Below, piece by piece: positions 22,205-31,842 of a DNA stretch of 64,000 bases (position 1 is the stretch's first letter; the number at the start of each line of letters is the position of its first letter). Both the position numbers and the translations under genes were made by a program. The DNA comes from Solen grandis. Its lineage: Eukaryota; Mollusca; Bivalvia; Adapedonta; Solenidae. Where the stretch lies: assembly GCA_021229015.1 (NCBI GenBank), contig CM037778.1:17367214-17431213 (forward strand). The letters run 5' to 3'. The notes under the pieces are model-generated. The model saw only the letters and a program-made list of their open reading frames with translations, did not search any database and had not been told where the DNA came from.

Positions 22205-22980
22205 GACATGTCATTCGGATCGTTTGGTTGTTTACACCGCTTCAGAGATCGTTTTATTTTCTGCAAGAGTCATAATCTGAATAGGATACAGTAACTTAGT
22301 CGTTTTACATGATATTTCATATGTTTTTCAGGTAAATGATTAATATGATTTGGGTTACTTCTGTCTAAAATTTATTGTTTGGGCATCGCACATCACATAA
22401 TGAGAACCTTAACGGCAAGCCGAAAAACTCTGGTTGGTTGAAAAAAAATATAGAGAAATAGATCTGGATCAGATTGTTTATAAATTCAATGTAAAGAATA
22501 AAGACATAAGCATTAGTTGATAAAAGACCTTTAAATGCATATTTGAACGAGATGACAGTTTGCATCATTTGCGTTTGTCACATGTTTCACCTAAAACTTT
22601 TTTTTTTTTCATTAAGAATAAGATTAATATGTCTTTTCAGTTGAATGGGTAATAATTTTTACAACTCATTTAATCAAAATTGTGAGCACATTTTATTTCG
22701 CATCTTTTGAGATTCTGATTCGAATCATCATCAATTTTTGGATCTATGTCTTGTATTTAGGCTTGGTGTCATATTCAATTCTTGTCAGTGTAAGAATTAT
22801 TGCCAGAAAATGAACTAAACAATCACTCACCTTTGTTTCAGATATATTCCTGAATGCATCAGTGTATATCTTTCAAATGCCATGAAGTGTCATTTGTAAT
22901 TGATAACAAATAAAAATAAATATCTATAGTTTAATGATCCCTAAACTAAGATGTTTACAGGCCAAAATTTTAGTTCTTAC
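22205..22980. other. Intergenic AT-rich stretch
   Basis: No gene is supported. It separates the ZFPL1 promoter from the minus-strand exon candidate that ends at 22981. Confidence 0.4.
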
Positions 22981-23255
22981 CTTGATGAAGGCGATGTAAG
23001 TTGGTTTTTCTTTCGGTCACACGACTTACCGAAATACCAAAATACTTCCGAAAAACCGGAATACCCTAGATAATTGGGATGAATTTCAAAACACTATAAA
23101 CACAAACAAACACACGAAAAAAAAAACACAAAAAAATATAATAATTACAATAAAATAAGTTCATTAAGGGATATTCCGGTCTTGGGATAATACCATAGAC
23201 GAGTCATTCGGTTATGGAAATCTCGCTACAATTGGCTCATAAAAGAGAAAATTTG

Positions 23256-23293
<38 letters not shown>

Positions 23294-23562
23294 CAACTGA
23301 TTAAACATTAAAAACATCATAAAGCCATTGATTCCTCATAACATAGCATTCTAACACTTATTAAGCCCTACAATATATGGCTATCCCAATTATCTAGGGT
23401 ATTCCGGCTTTTCGGAAGTATTTTGGTATTTCGGTAAGTCGTGTGACCCGTTTTTCTTTGTCGATAGATCTTGTTGGCTAGCAAAGATGACAGGTTTTCT
23501 TGATCTGCTGGAAGACACTCTTCATCAGTCAGAGCACAAAAAATGATGATGTCACCACACTT
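22981..23562 (-). pseudogene. Possible exon split by a TIR element
   Basis: Ignoring the insertion at 23014-23449, the minus strand has an open frame of about 45 codons from AAGTGTGGTGAC (23562) through TDEECLPADQENLSS and ANKIYRQR to a consensus donor CATCAAG|GTAAGA at 22981. The possible acceptor (GTAG before 23562) is weak and I recognise no domain. It may be a downstream exon of the PHD ORF or a chance frame. If it is an exon, the 446-bp insertion would break it. Confidence 0.3.
23014..23449. mobile_element. 436-bp MULE-like MITE with 10-bp target duplication
   Basis: Ends are inverted copies for about 66 bp with very few mismatches (GGTCACACGACTTACCGAAA, then CTAGATAATTGGGAT). GTTTTTCTTT is repeated directly at 23004-23013 and 23450-23459. 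Long TIRs with a 9-10-bp duplication fit Mutator-like elements. The interior has a (CA)n run at about 23258-23290 and no coding capacity. Confidence 0.85.
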
Positions 23563-23661
23563 CTACCTGTCCTGAAAGGTACCACACCCACCTCCTAACT
23601 GTCAGGGGTGGTAGGTCAGGCCTTCAGGTTGTGGGAGTCCTTCCAATCTGCCCTACTGAAC

Positions 23662-23991
23662 CTAAGGCAGCTCTGCAGGTCTATCTATTAACCATTCAGT
23701 CAACAAAGGCAGGAGGCCTATGACTGACGTACTGTTGGTGTTAGCCAAAGCCTGTGTTAGGAGGTCCACACCTTTGTGTAACAGCCTGCGGCAGTCGCTG
23801 CACTTGTATTTGTTGATATCCAGCGCATCGGTTGGTGTGATGTCAACACAGGAGCCATGATACCATTCCTGGCAATAATCACATTGGATCATAAAGTGGC
23901 CCTGCCAGGGATTCCTGCAGGAACAATAAACCCTATCATCACCTCTAGCGGGCATCGAAACCTCACCTTGGTTCTTCTTCCAGTGTTCCAT
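23662..23991 (-). CDS. PHD zinc-finger protein (N-terminal exon or partial gene)
   Basis: A 109-codon frame whose residues 20-68 form a full C4HC3 PHD finger: C23-C25, C37-C40, H45-C48, C64-C67, with the FMIQCD..EWYHGSCV core typical of histone-tail readers, closest in style to KDM7/PHF2/PHF8-type fingers (WYHGSC, DI.KYKC). PHD fingers commonly bind H3K4me3; aromatic cage residues Y22 and W43 are plausible. The frame stays open upstream of the ATG for about 13 codons to a TAA. The last 40 residues match nothing I know, so a splice donor may lie after the finger. It could also be part of a mobile-element protein, since PHD fingers occur in some. Confidence 0.6.
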   Translation of the reverse strand: MEHWKKNQGEVSMPARGDDRVYCSCRNPWQGHFMIQCDYCQEWYHGSCVDITPTDALDINKYKCSDCRRLLHKGVDLLTQALANTNSTSVIGLLPLLTEWLIDRPAELP

Positions 23992-24092
23992 CCACTGAGG
24001 GATCTCATGGTTTCTAGGTTTCTTAGCTTAACCCAAACTCTGCGCACCGGTTACGTCAAGCTACGCTACTTTAACCACTGCCATCACACAAG

Positions 24093-24100
24093 TCACGTGA
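24093..24100. promoter_or_regulatory. Palindromic E-box TCACGTGA
   Basis: Perfect CACGTG core about 105 bp upstream of the PHD ORF start. GTCACGTGAT differs by one base from the CLEAR element bound by TFEB/MITF proteins. Any target gene is uncertain: PHD ORF on the minus strand, or LYSET on the plus strand much farther away. Confidence 0.3.
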
Positions 24101-24120
24101 TGATAGTTGAAACCATGTGA

Positions 24121-24832
24121 CCAACATTTAAAATTTTATAAATTAATGTTATATGATTTGATTTTTTACTTTTCTCGAAATCATGAATGTTATTTTCGTG
24201 AAATATAATGAAACTGATATGATATATTCAAAACTAGTCATAAGTGATAAAAGTAAATCCGGCCTATATCAGCCGAAATCTACTTCTGGTGGCAGTGGTT
24301 ATCGACAGCTGTAAGGGGAGGTAACTACTGCAGCGGAGTTTTTGAGCTTAACCCTGAGAAGATAGGAGACAGTTTTGCAACAGTCACTACAGGACCTTTC
24401 TCCTGTGTGGACAGTTTCTTACACTTACCATTAAGCACAGTAGTATCCAGAAGGCAAACTGAGTCACCTTTCCATGCATGATGCATAGATCAGTTTCATC
24501 TGTTTGGATGGCGCTTTCATGACCTTTGGGGCAGTTTCATGAGCTCTTTCCATGAAACATCTTTGATATGTCAACAGTTGATGGAATATGTTACAAATAA
24601 TGGCCCCTTTTTAACTTTTTTTTTTTTAAATTTTGTTTAAAGATTTGCATGCAAGGAACTATTATGCTTACTGGTATATCTCAGTAACCAGGATGGGATT
24701 GATTCGAAACTTCATTAAATTAATATTTTCATTGGCATCATACTATAGAGAAAGGTAATTTTTATATGCACATCTTAAGATGGGGCGTATTATGTGAACA
24801 CTCACGGCGGGCGGGTGGGTGGGGAACATTTG
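24121..24832. other. Intergenic stretch with repeat scraps
   Basis: No gene. Near 24640-24720 is a unit of the TTTGCATGCAAG repeat (also at 25760-26160 and 35810-36700), and GATGGGGCGTATTATGTGAAC near 24779 begins the repeat that holds the tandem array. Confidence 0.45.
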
Positions 24833-25473
24833 TTGTCCGGGCTCTAACTTCAATACCGTTTGCCCAATCCTTTTCAAACTTTCCACACATGTGCATGGCC
24901 ATAATATCTCGGATGAGTTCGATATCCAGCATTATCGCGTGAATGACTTAGAAGTTATGGCCCTTGACGTACACAAAATACTTGAAATTGTGATTGTCCG
25001 GGCTCTAACTTCAATACCGTTAGTCCAATCCTTTTCAAACTTTTCACACATGTGCATGGCCATAATATCGCGGATGAGTTCGATATCCAGCATTATCGCG
25101 TGAATGACTTAGAAGTTATGGCCCTTGACGTACACAAAATACTTGAAATTGTGATTGTCTGGGCTCTAACTTCAATACCGTTAGACCAATCCTTTTCAAA
25201 CTTTCCACACGTGCATGGCCATAAAATCGTGGATGAGTTCGATATTCAGCATTATTGCGTGAATGACTTAGAAGTTATGGCCCTTGATGTACACAAAATA
25301 CTTGATATTGTGATTGTCTGGGCTCTAACTTCAATATTGTTTGCCCAATCCTCTTCAAACTTTCCACACATGTGCATTGCCATAATATCTTGGCTGAGTT
25401 CGATATCCAGCATTCTCATGTGAATGACTTTGAAGTTATGGCCCTTGATGTACACAACATACTTGAAAATTTG
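24833..25473. repeat. Four-unit ~161-bp tandem array
   Basis: TTGTC(C/T)GGGCTCTAACTTC begins units at 24833, 24994, 25155 and 25314, with the last ending near 25473 (periods 161, 161, 159, 160). Units are roughly 90 percent alike by eye and share ATGTGCATGGCCATAA, GAGTTCGATATCCAGCATT and TTATGGCCCTTGA. Because the period is not a multiple of three, the frames through it are not a repeated protein. Confidence 0.9.
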
Positions 25474-25739
25474 CTTGTCCCTAGTCCTTAGACCCTATGA
25501 GGTGTTGTCAGATCTTGCAGTTAATTAATAGAAATGTATCAACATTTTTTTTTTTTATGATTAACATCATTAACTAATGGGATTTTGGAATTATTTTGCT
25601 TATTTATGGACAGTAGCTTGTTTCTCTGAGCTATTTCTGAGAGTCCCCATACCATGATGGGCGTATTTTGTGGCAGTCCTGACCCTTGTTTTACTATCAG
25701 AATACAATGTATAATGTAAATTATTACCACTTTTTGACT

Positions 25740-26158
25740 AAGTCTTTTTTGTTAGTATTGCATGCAATAGAAAATTGGTGAAAGTTTTGCAAGCAAGCCA
25801 CTGTTCAGCTTATATCTCAGACCAAATGTGGTATTGACTTGGAAGTTAATGAGTGTGTACAGAAGCATCAGAAAACCAAGAAAGATACTATGACTAAATT
25901 TCACAAAAACTACGGCAATTACAGCAATTTTCCAACTTAGATATTTTGGTGCACAGTTTTATTAATTTATGTTTCAGTAACTTAGCATTATTGATTTTAG
26001 ACTTCATAAGCATATTAAGGGGTATCAGACTATCAAGATATATCAATTTTGACAATTTTTATAGGGTATGTTAAGGACAAAAAATGAAATAGAATTTGTT
26101 TGATTTTCCAACAAGCATTTCGAATAGTCTAGCGTGCTGTCTTGCTGACAGCTCTTGT
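25740..26158. repeat. Unit(s) of the TTTGCATGCAAG repeat family
   Basis: GTGAAAGTTTTGCAAGCAAGC..TATATCTCAGACC and AGGGGTATCAGACTATCAAG match the units tandemly repeated at 35810-36700. The segment ends GACAGCTCTTGTTT directly before MITE copy 2. Confidence 0.6.
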
Positions 26159-26400
26159 TTAACCCTTTCCCTCATAGAGGACACCATGAAAAGACCTATG
26201 CGAACAGCATAAAACCAGATCAGCCTGCGAGTAACTCGCAGGCTGATCAGGTTTTATGCTGTTCGCTGCTCCTCAGTGGTCTGGAAATGAGGACTTTATA
26301 ATTATATTTGGTAAGGTTTAACTGTGGTTTTCTGCAGATCAGGCTTTATGTGGTACCTATTGAGTGCGTCAAAATGAGTCTATATGAGGGAAAGGGTTAA
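26159..26400 (+). mobile_element. 242-bp palindromic TTAA MITE, copy 2
   Basis: Same orientation and length as copy 1, with the same 67-base hairpin and only a few substitutions. Inserted at the end of the TTTGCATGCAAG repeat. Confidence 0.93.
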
Positions 26401-27115
26401 TGCATGAGATGGTTGTAGAACAGAAAAAAAACATACTATCTCAAAATATCTGGATTGTTGCCTACACATTTTTCCAGTATTAGTCTTCTTTCATCCTTCC
26501 ACCATATGATGCCTTACAGCATGCTGTTTATTGATAAAATAACAGCTGGTATTGATTTTTCCAAGCTTTCCTCAGTTACTTTGTTATGTAAATTCAACAG
26601 TGAATAAGAGAGGTACAGAATTTGATATTGACTCTATAAACTTAGACATATAATTAGTTTTATGTAAGCGACAGACTTTGTTTACAGACTTGTCCAAAAA
26701 GCTAAGTTGTCATAGCATTTGAGCTGTGATCCTGTCTAATATTAAAGGTGTGATAGAAGTTTCTCCAGCAGAGGTTAATTCATGGGTAAGGCTCCTATCC
26801 AGTTTGCAATTTTGTTCACAGAGGCTTCACACATAATAGTCTATCTAAAAGTGGTAAGAAGTTCTGGACTTTTTTGTTTGACATATCACCACGTGCCAGG
26901 CCCCTGTGATCTGCATCTAGAACAATACAAAGATCATCAAAAATAATGAGATGTAAGCATTTATTGTCTGGAGATGTTTGACTGCAGAGTGATCTTACCA
27001 TCCTTGGAGTGTCAATTGGAATAAGATAATCATTAAAAAAGGTATCAAAATGGTTATGCCACTTTGTCTTTTTTATACTTAAGCTTTGAATAATGTTTTT
27101 TTTTCTACTTTGTAG

Positions 27116-27160
27116 AGAAAGCTGCTACACGTTGACTTACGTATGTAGATGAAGTTCAAG
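27116..27160 (+). other. LYSET: Possible 5' UTR exon of LYSET
   Basis: A pyrimidine-rich tract TTTTTTTTTCTACTTTGTAG is followed by 45 bases and a strong donor TTCAAG|GTAAGG. A matching acceptor TTTTCTCAG lies at 28036-28044, 13 bases before the LYSET ATG, with an in-frame TAG just before the ATG. This would make the coding region a single 3' exon. There is no transcript evidence. Confidence 0.35.
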
Positions 27161-28057
27161 GTAAGGAAAAATATTTAATCCTATTGAATATTAACTGCAT
27201 GTGGAGGTCTTAAAATGAAACCTTTTAAAAGTTCCTTCAAGTCTTTCATCCAGGTATTCCAACAGAAAAATCTGTTCATTGGTTTGATGAAAATTGGGGG
27301 GTGTATTGTTTTCAACTTTCTTTGACTGTAACTTTGTCATGCTTTGGGATATTTCAAAATTACTTGGTTTGTCTCTTATGATGAGACATTGTTCATGTGC
27401 ATGTCTCAGGTTCACAGTTCAAAGGTCAAACTAAGAAGTTGAAGGTCAAATATATATATATGGTAATAGACCTTGACCAGACTGTATCTTACTCATGCAT
27501 TGCAGAATTTTCAATTAATATTTAAAAAAAAACAATTGATTTTTGTAGAATTTTCACATCACTTGTCTGTTTAATGTGAATTTTTAAGATTTTAAATATA
27601 TTTACAACACTGAGTTATCATACGTACGCAGCATATAGCTTCAGTACTCAAATACCATGACATCTCGGACATCTGTATCTCAATCTTGTAGTAATAACTC
27701 AACAGGATATGTGTATATATTTATATCTCTCCTTCCCTTTCCACCTTATGTTCTGGCCATCTATTTTCTCCTTCCATCTTCTTTTTATGTCTCTCCATCC
27801 ATCTTCTTTTACCTTCTTCTTGTAACGTAGCTCATATTCTATACATTCTGCCTTGCAAAGAAAAATCCATTGTTTCATTTACTATTTAGAGTTTAGTAAA
27901 TTGATAATCATCAAGTCATAAATTTATATATGAATATTCATGACGTAAAGGTTAATGTCTGTTTTAAGAGCAAAAGGTCGTGAGTTTGGTCCTCAAGAAG
28001 GACATGATAGCATGTGATTGAAATTAGTACCAATATTTTCTCAGGTGATGTCACTAG

Positions 28058-28507
28058 ATGACCTCTACCATGAAGTTTCGACAGCGCATCGCCTGGATCC
28101 TGGTTTTGTTATACCTGGCAGGGTCGTTTGCTTTCTTCAACTATGTGTTTGAAATTAATGATCGCTACAACAAATTTGCTCTTGAGCATGTTCAGCAATT
28201 CCACAATGTAAACCAGGGAGACTCGGCTCAGACGGCACAACGACCCTCCTTATTGTCCAGACTATGGGGTCATGTGACTGACCTTCCACTTCCATTCTGG
28301 TTGCTTGTGTTTTTACTCCCTTACTTACAACTGTTCATGATGATTCTGGCATGTACGCGAGCAGAACCTAAACACAGCATCGCTTACCTCTGGCCTGGAC
28401 TGGTGTACCTGAAATACCAGCAAATGTTTGGTAAGGGAAACGCTGCAGTCATTCCACCAGAAATGTCAAAAATTACCCCAAATGGATTTAATGTTATACA
28501 CACTTGA
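28058..28507 (+). CDS. LYSET: LYSET / TMEM251, lysosomal enzyme trafficking factor
   Basis: Golgi membrane protein family that stabilises and supports GlcNAc-1-phosphotransferase (GNPTAB), the enzyme starting the mannose-6-phosphate tag on lysosomal hydrolases. The 149 residues align along their whole length with TMEM251: KFRQR near the N-terminus, YVFEINDRYNKFALEHVQQ, LPFWLLVFLLPYLQLF, CTRAEPK and a matching C-terminal end (VIHT against LIDT). Transmembrane helices at about 11-32 and 78-99 flank a short loop. Two in-frame starts exist: ATG 28058 and ATG 28070; the second lines up best with the family, and a TAG at 28055 rules out an earlier start. AATAAA at 28519 is only 12 bases past the stop; another is at 28682. 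Intact and apparently functional. Confidence 0.9.
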   Translation: MTSTMKFRQRIAWILVLLYLAGSFAFFNYVFEINDRYNKFALEHVQQFHNVNQGDSAQTAQRPSLLSRLWGHVTDLPLPFWLLVFLLPYLQLFMMILACTRAEPKHSIAYLWPGLVYLKYQQMFGKGNAAVIPPEMSKITPNGFNVIHT

Positions 28508-28832
28508 TATTTGCCATGAATAAACTGCTCAGATGGTTGTTGGAATAGGATTGTGATAAAGAAGGAAACTAGTGGATACTCAGAAGAAATGAATCAGTCA
28601 CAGCTGTTATCCTATAGGTTGTGACGAAACATAAAAGAAACAAAAAGGATCTCGGGAGTAATCTTTTGAAAGTTACAGTGTAATAAAAAGGATTTGGAAA
28701 TTTGAAGTCCTTGTCAAAGATTTGCTCCCTCGAAAAATATTCATGTAGGAGGTGCACATGAAAATAAGAGTCCTTTTTCCCAGAAATGTGAGTCTAGGAC
28801 AGAAAGTAACTTGATATATGGAGAATATCTAA

Positions 28833-29202
28833 ATAACCTTGTAAAAGGACAGTACCATGTGTGGAATGGTCATGTATGTCAAAGAATGGTGTTGAATTAA
28901 CCCTTTCCCTCATATAGACTTATTTTGATGCACTCAATAGGTACCACATAAAGTCTGATCTGCAGAAAACCACAGTTAAACCTTACCAAATTTAATTATA
29001 AAGTCCTCATTTCCAGACCACTGAGGAGCAGGGAACAGCATAAAACCTGATCAGCCTGCGAGTTACTCGCAGGCTGATCTGGTTTTATGTTGTTTGCATA
29101 GGTCTTTTCATGGTTTCCTCTATGAGGGAAAGGGATAACCTTGTAATAGGACAGTACCATGTATGGAATGGTCATGTATGTCAAAGAATGGTGTTGAATT
29201 AA
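28833..29202. repeat. 68-bp direct repeat bracketing MITE copy 3
   Basis: ATAACCTTGTAAAAGGACAG.. to ..GGTGTTGAATTAA occurs at 28833-28900 and again at 29135-29202 with two or three substitutions. The copies directly abut the two ends of MITE copy 3, far longer than the TTAA target duplication. Confidence 0.9.
28897..29138 (-). mobile_element. 242-bp palindromic TTAA MITE, copy 3
   Basis: Reverse orientation relative to copy 1. Left end TTAACCCTTTCCCTCATATA; right end reads AGGGATAA instead of AGGGTTAA, and that altered end is also the first bases of the flanking 68-bp duplicate. Confidence 0.93.
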
Positions 29203-30440
29203 GGTGTTCAGTAGTCCATTTTACTAAATATTCAGTCTCAGAAGTAAGGATGATAAAACATACAAAAAGGAAAACTGGGTGTCAAAGTGCTGATGAATGA
29301 ATTTATTATTAATGGTAATACTCGGGTGGCTTAGCTATAAGTATGAAATATATGGGTTTAGTAGGGGGATAATCAGCATAATTATGATAGGTATATGGTA
29401 ATGTTTTTTCTACTGTGCATATATCTCTGAGAGATTTTAGTGCTCAGATAACCATACTTCTTGTTGTATATTCATTTCCAGTTTGGAAATTTATATGGCC
29501 AGCCAGGGAAATATTTGTATGTGAAACTGGACTACTAGGCACTGATTATAATTATTGTCATTTAGAGACTGTGATCCCATGAAAACAAGAGTTTTACCGC
29601 ATTCCATCATTTTATTGAACTGAAAGTGCAAGTGTGCTTGAGTGTTATTTGATCAATGACTGGTTTGTCATTTTTTGTTTTGTAATATGTGTTCATTATC
29701 AGGGATTGTGCTCCCAGCTTTAGTGAACTTCTTTTAGTCCTTTTCAATAGTTACAGATGTATTTTTTTAAGCTATCCAATAGCTCTACTTGTAGGTAGTC
29801 AATGGTTTACATGCTTTACACAAAAGTACTTTTGGTTTTGTTTGTGATACTGTGAGTGAGCAGTGAACCTAGCCATGAATGGGAAAGGTTAGGCTTCAAT
29901 TTTCACTGCTAATAACTGGAAACATGCATTTAAAATTTTTAGTCTGCAGCAGCTTTTCACAGTTACCTCCTACTGTCACAGTAACTAATCAGTAGCAACC
30001 TGATAAAATATGATCATTGATCATCCTGCAAGTTACTCCTTGGTCGACCTGTTTTTATGCTGAATGCATTTTTTTTAATTATAATTTACTAGATAACTCT
30101 TTTGATGTAAAGAATTGACTCAGTTTTATAGGATTTATATACCGGTACATGTATATCAAGAAAAGGGCACAATCTTCTGAAAAAGCCCAAATGTTGTATC
30201 GAATATATTATTATATAAGGCCTATTTTCTATCTCAGTTGGATGTCATTCTCTTGATTTTGGGAAAAGAAAATCATGGAGTAGATTGGAAATATGTGGAT
30301 AGCTTCATGTTCAGAGAGAAAGATGGCAATTTATAGCTCCTAATCAACTATATTTGTTGCCTTTTTTTTTTTTGTCTTAATTTTGCGTTTTTGTATCTCT
30401 GTCTCTCTGTTTTTTAATACATTAATTTTCAAGAAGCCTT
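29203..30440. other. Intergenic stretch, includes a decayed MITE
   Basis: No gene. At 30018-30067 TGATCATCCTGCAAGTTACTC.. and GTTTTTATGCTG line up with the MITE core in order, about 80 percent alike by eye, so a relic copy is present. The remainder is AT-rich. Confidence 0.5.
30018..30067 (-). repeat. Decayed relic of the 242-bp MITE core
   Basis: Alignable to TGATCAGCCTGCGAGTTACTC..TTTTATGCTG of copies 3, 4 and 6 over 50 bases, but its arms no longer pair well and the TTAA ends are gone. Confidence 0.5.
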
Positions 30441-31238
30441 TTTTATGCCCCTGAAATGAAATAGCGATTGGCATATAGTTATATCTCGTATCTGTCTCGT
30501 GTATGTATGTGTGTGTTATTGTGTCTGTCTGTGCAAGAATTTGTGTCCCGGCTGTAACTTCATTATGTATGGTTGTGTTTTAAAGTGATCCTTAGGACAA
30601 GACGATGTGTCCCGAACAAAAACCAGGACTAGAGCTTGAAGGTTAAGGTCAAAGCACTCAGTTGACCTAAAAATCTTGTCCCAGCTGTGGCTTTGGTCTT
30701 GATCGGTTGTTTTTGAAATAACTTGGCACAAATGACCCTTTATGACAAGACAATGTGTTGCGAACACAAGTGACCCTTAGGACAAGACAATGTGTTGCGA
30801 ACAAGAACCAGGTTGCTACCTATAAGGTCAAGGTCACAGCATTCGATTGACCTTAAAATCATGTCCCGGCTGTTTGTTGTGAATTGTTGTGTTTGAAATA
30901 ACTTGGCACAAATGATCCCTAGGATATGATGTAACGCAAACAAGAACCAAGTTGCTAGCTTCCAGGTCAATGTCACAGGAGTTGAGTTTAAAATTTGTGT
31001 AGGCAGTATCTTTGTGTATAGTCATGTTTTGAAATAACTTGGTACAAGGGATCCTTAGGACTAAACAATGTGTTGTGAATAAGTAACAGGTTGCGAGCTT
31101 AAAGGTCAAGGTCACAGTGCTCATTTAATCTTAATGTCATCTTTTATATTTCCAGTTTTTCATCATATTCGCTGACAAAAATATCATCTAATAAACAAAA
31201 TGGCATGGTCATCTGTGTTCTTTGGACACATTCCTAGT
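30441..31238. repeat. TATGCCCCTG ... GGACACATTCCTAG repeat element with internal tandem units
   Basis: Begins TTTTATGCCCCTGAAATGAA and ends CTGTGTTCTTTGGACACATTC. Inside, units with AACTTGGCACAA, AGGACAAGACAATGTGTTGCGAAC and AAGGTCAAGGTCACAG are repeated at ~130-150-bp spacing. A second element with the same ends lies at 48438-48987. Minus-strand frames through it are not genes. Confidence 0.7.
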
Positions 31239-31600
31239 TTATTCCATGCAAACATTTTTCAGCAGTTTAGATTGGACAAAATGAAAGCAAGACCAGTAGG
31301 TATACTTGTTAAAGAACTGTCTACCCCAGAATGCGTAGATTTGTCCTGATATTAGAGGTTTGAAAATACCAGTCTTTCAGTCTGACAACAAGACATAGAT
31401 GAAGCTACAGTATAATTTGGCCTATGGCAGTTTTCTCAGATTTTGAAATTTTATGATGGACTTGTCCGCAAGTCTTATATTTAAAAAAAAATGTTTAACA
31501 ATAACAAGGCAGTCCTGTGTAATGCAATACTTAGGTTTGATACTGATTATGATACAAATGTACTGAGTCTGCACGTTATTTTAAAAATTAACCTTTACTG

Positions 31601-31842
31601 TTAACACTTTCCCTCATATAGACTCATTTTGACGCCCTCAAAAGGTATCACATAAAGCCTGATCTGCAGAAAACCACAGTTAAACCTTACCAAATTTTAT
31701 TACAAAATCCTCATTTCCAGACCACTGAGGAGCAGCGAACAGCATAAAACCTGATCAGCCTGCGAGTTACTCGCAGGCTGATCTGGTTTTATGCTGTTCG
31801 CATAGGTCTTTTCATGGTGTCCTCTATGAGGGAAAGGGTTAA
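31601..31842 (-). mobile_element. 242-bp palindromic TTAA MITE, copy 4
   Basis: Orientation as copy 3. Ends TTAACACTTTCCCTCATA (one change in the CCC start) and GAGGGAAAGGGTTAA. Hairpin arms intact. Confidence 0.93.

Noticed and set aside
24819..25423. Repeated protein with ISDEFDIQHY units on the plus strand
   Set aside because: The units are non-coding tandem DNA; the period of about 161 is not a multiple of three, and frames come and go between units.
30516..31124. Minus-strand frames with a recurring LATW/CxLF-like pattern
   Set aside because: They are translations of the GGTCAAGGTCA tandem units of a repeat element.
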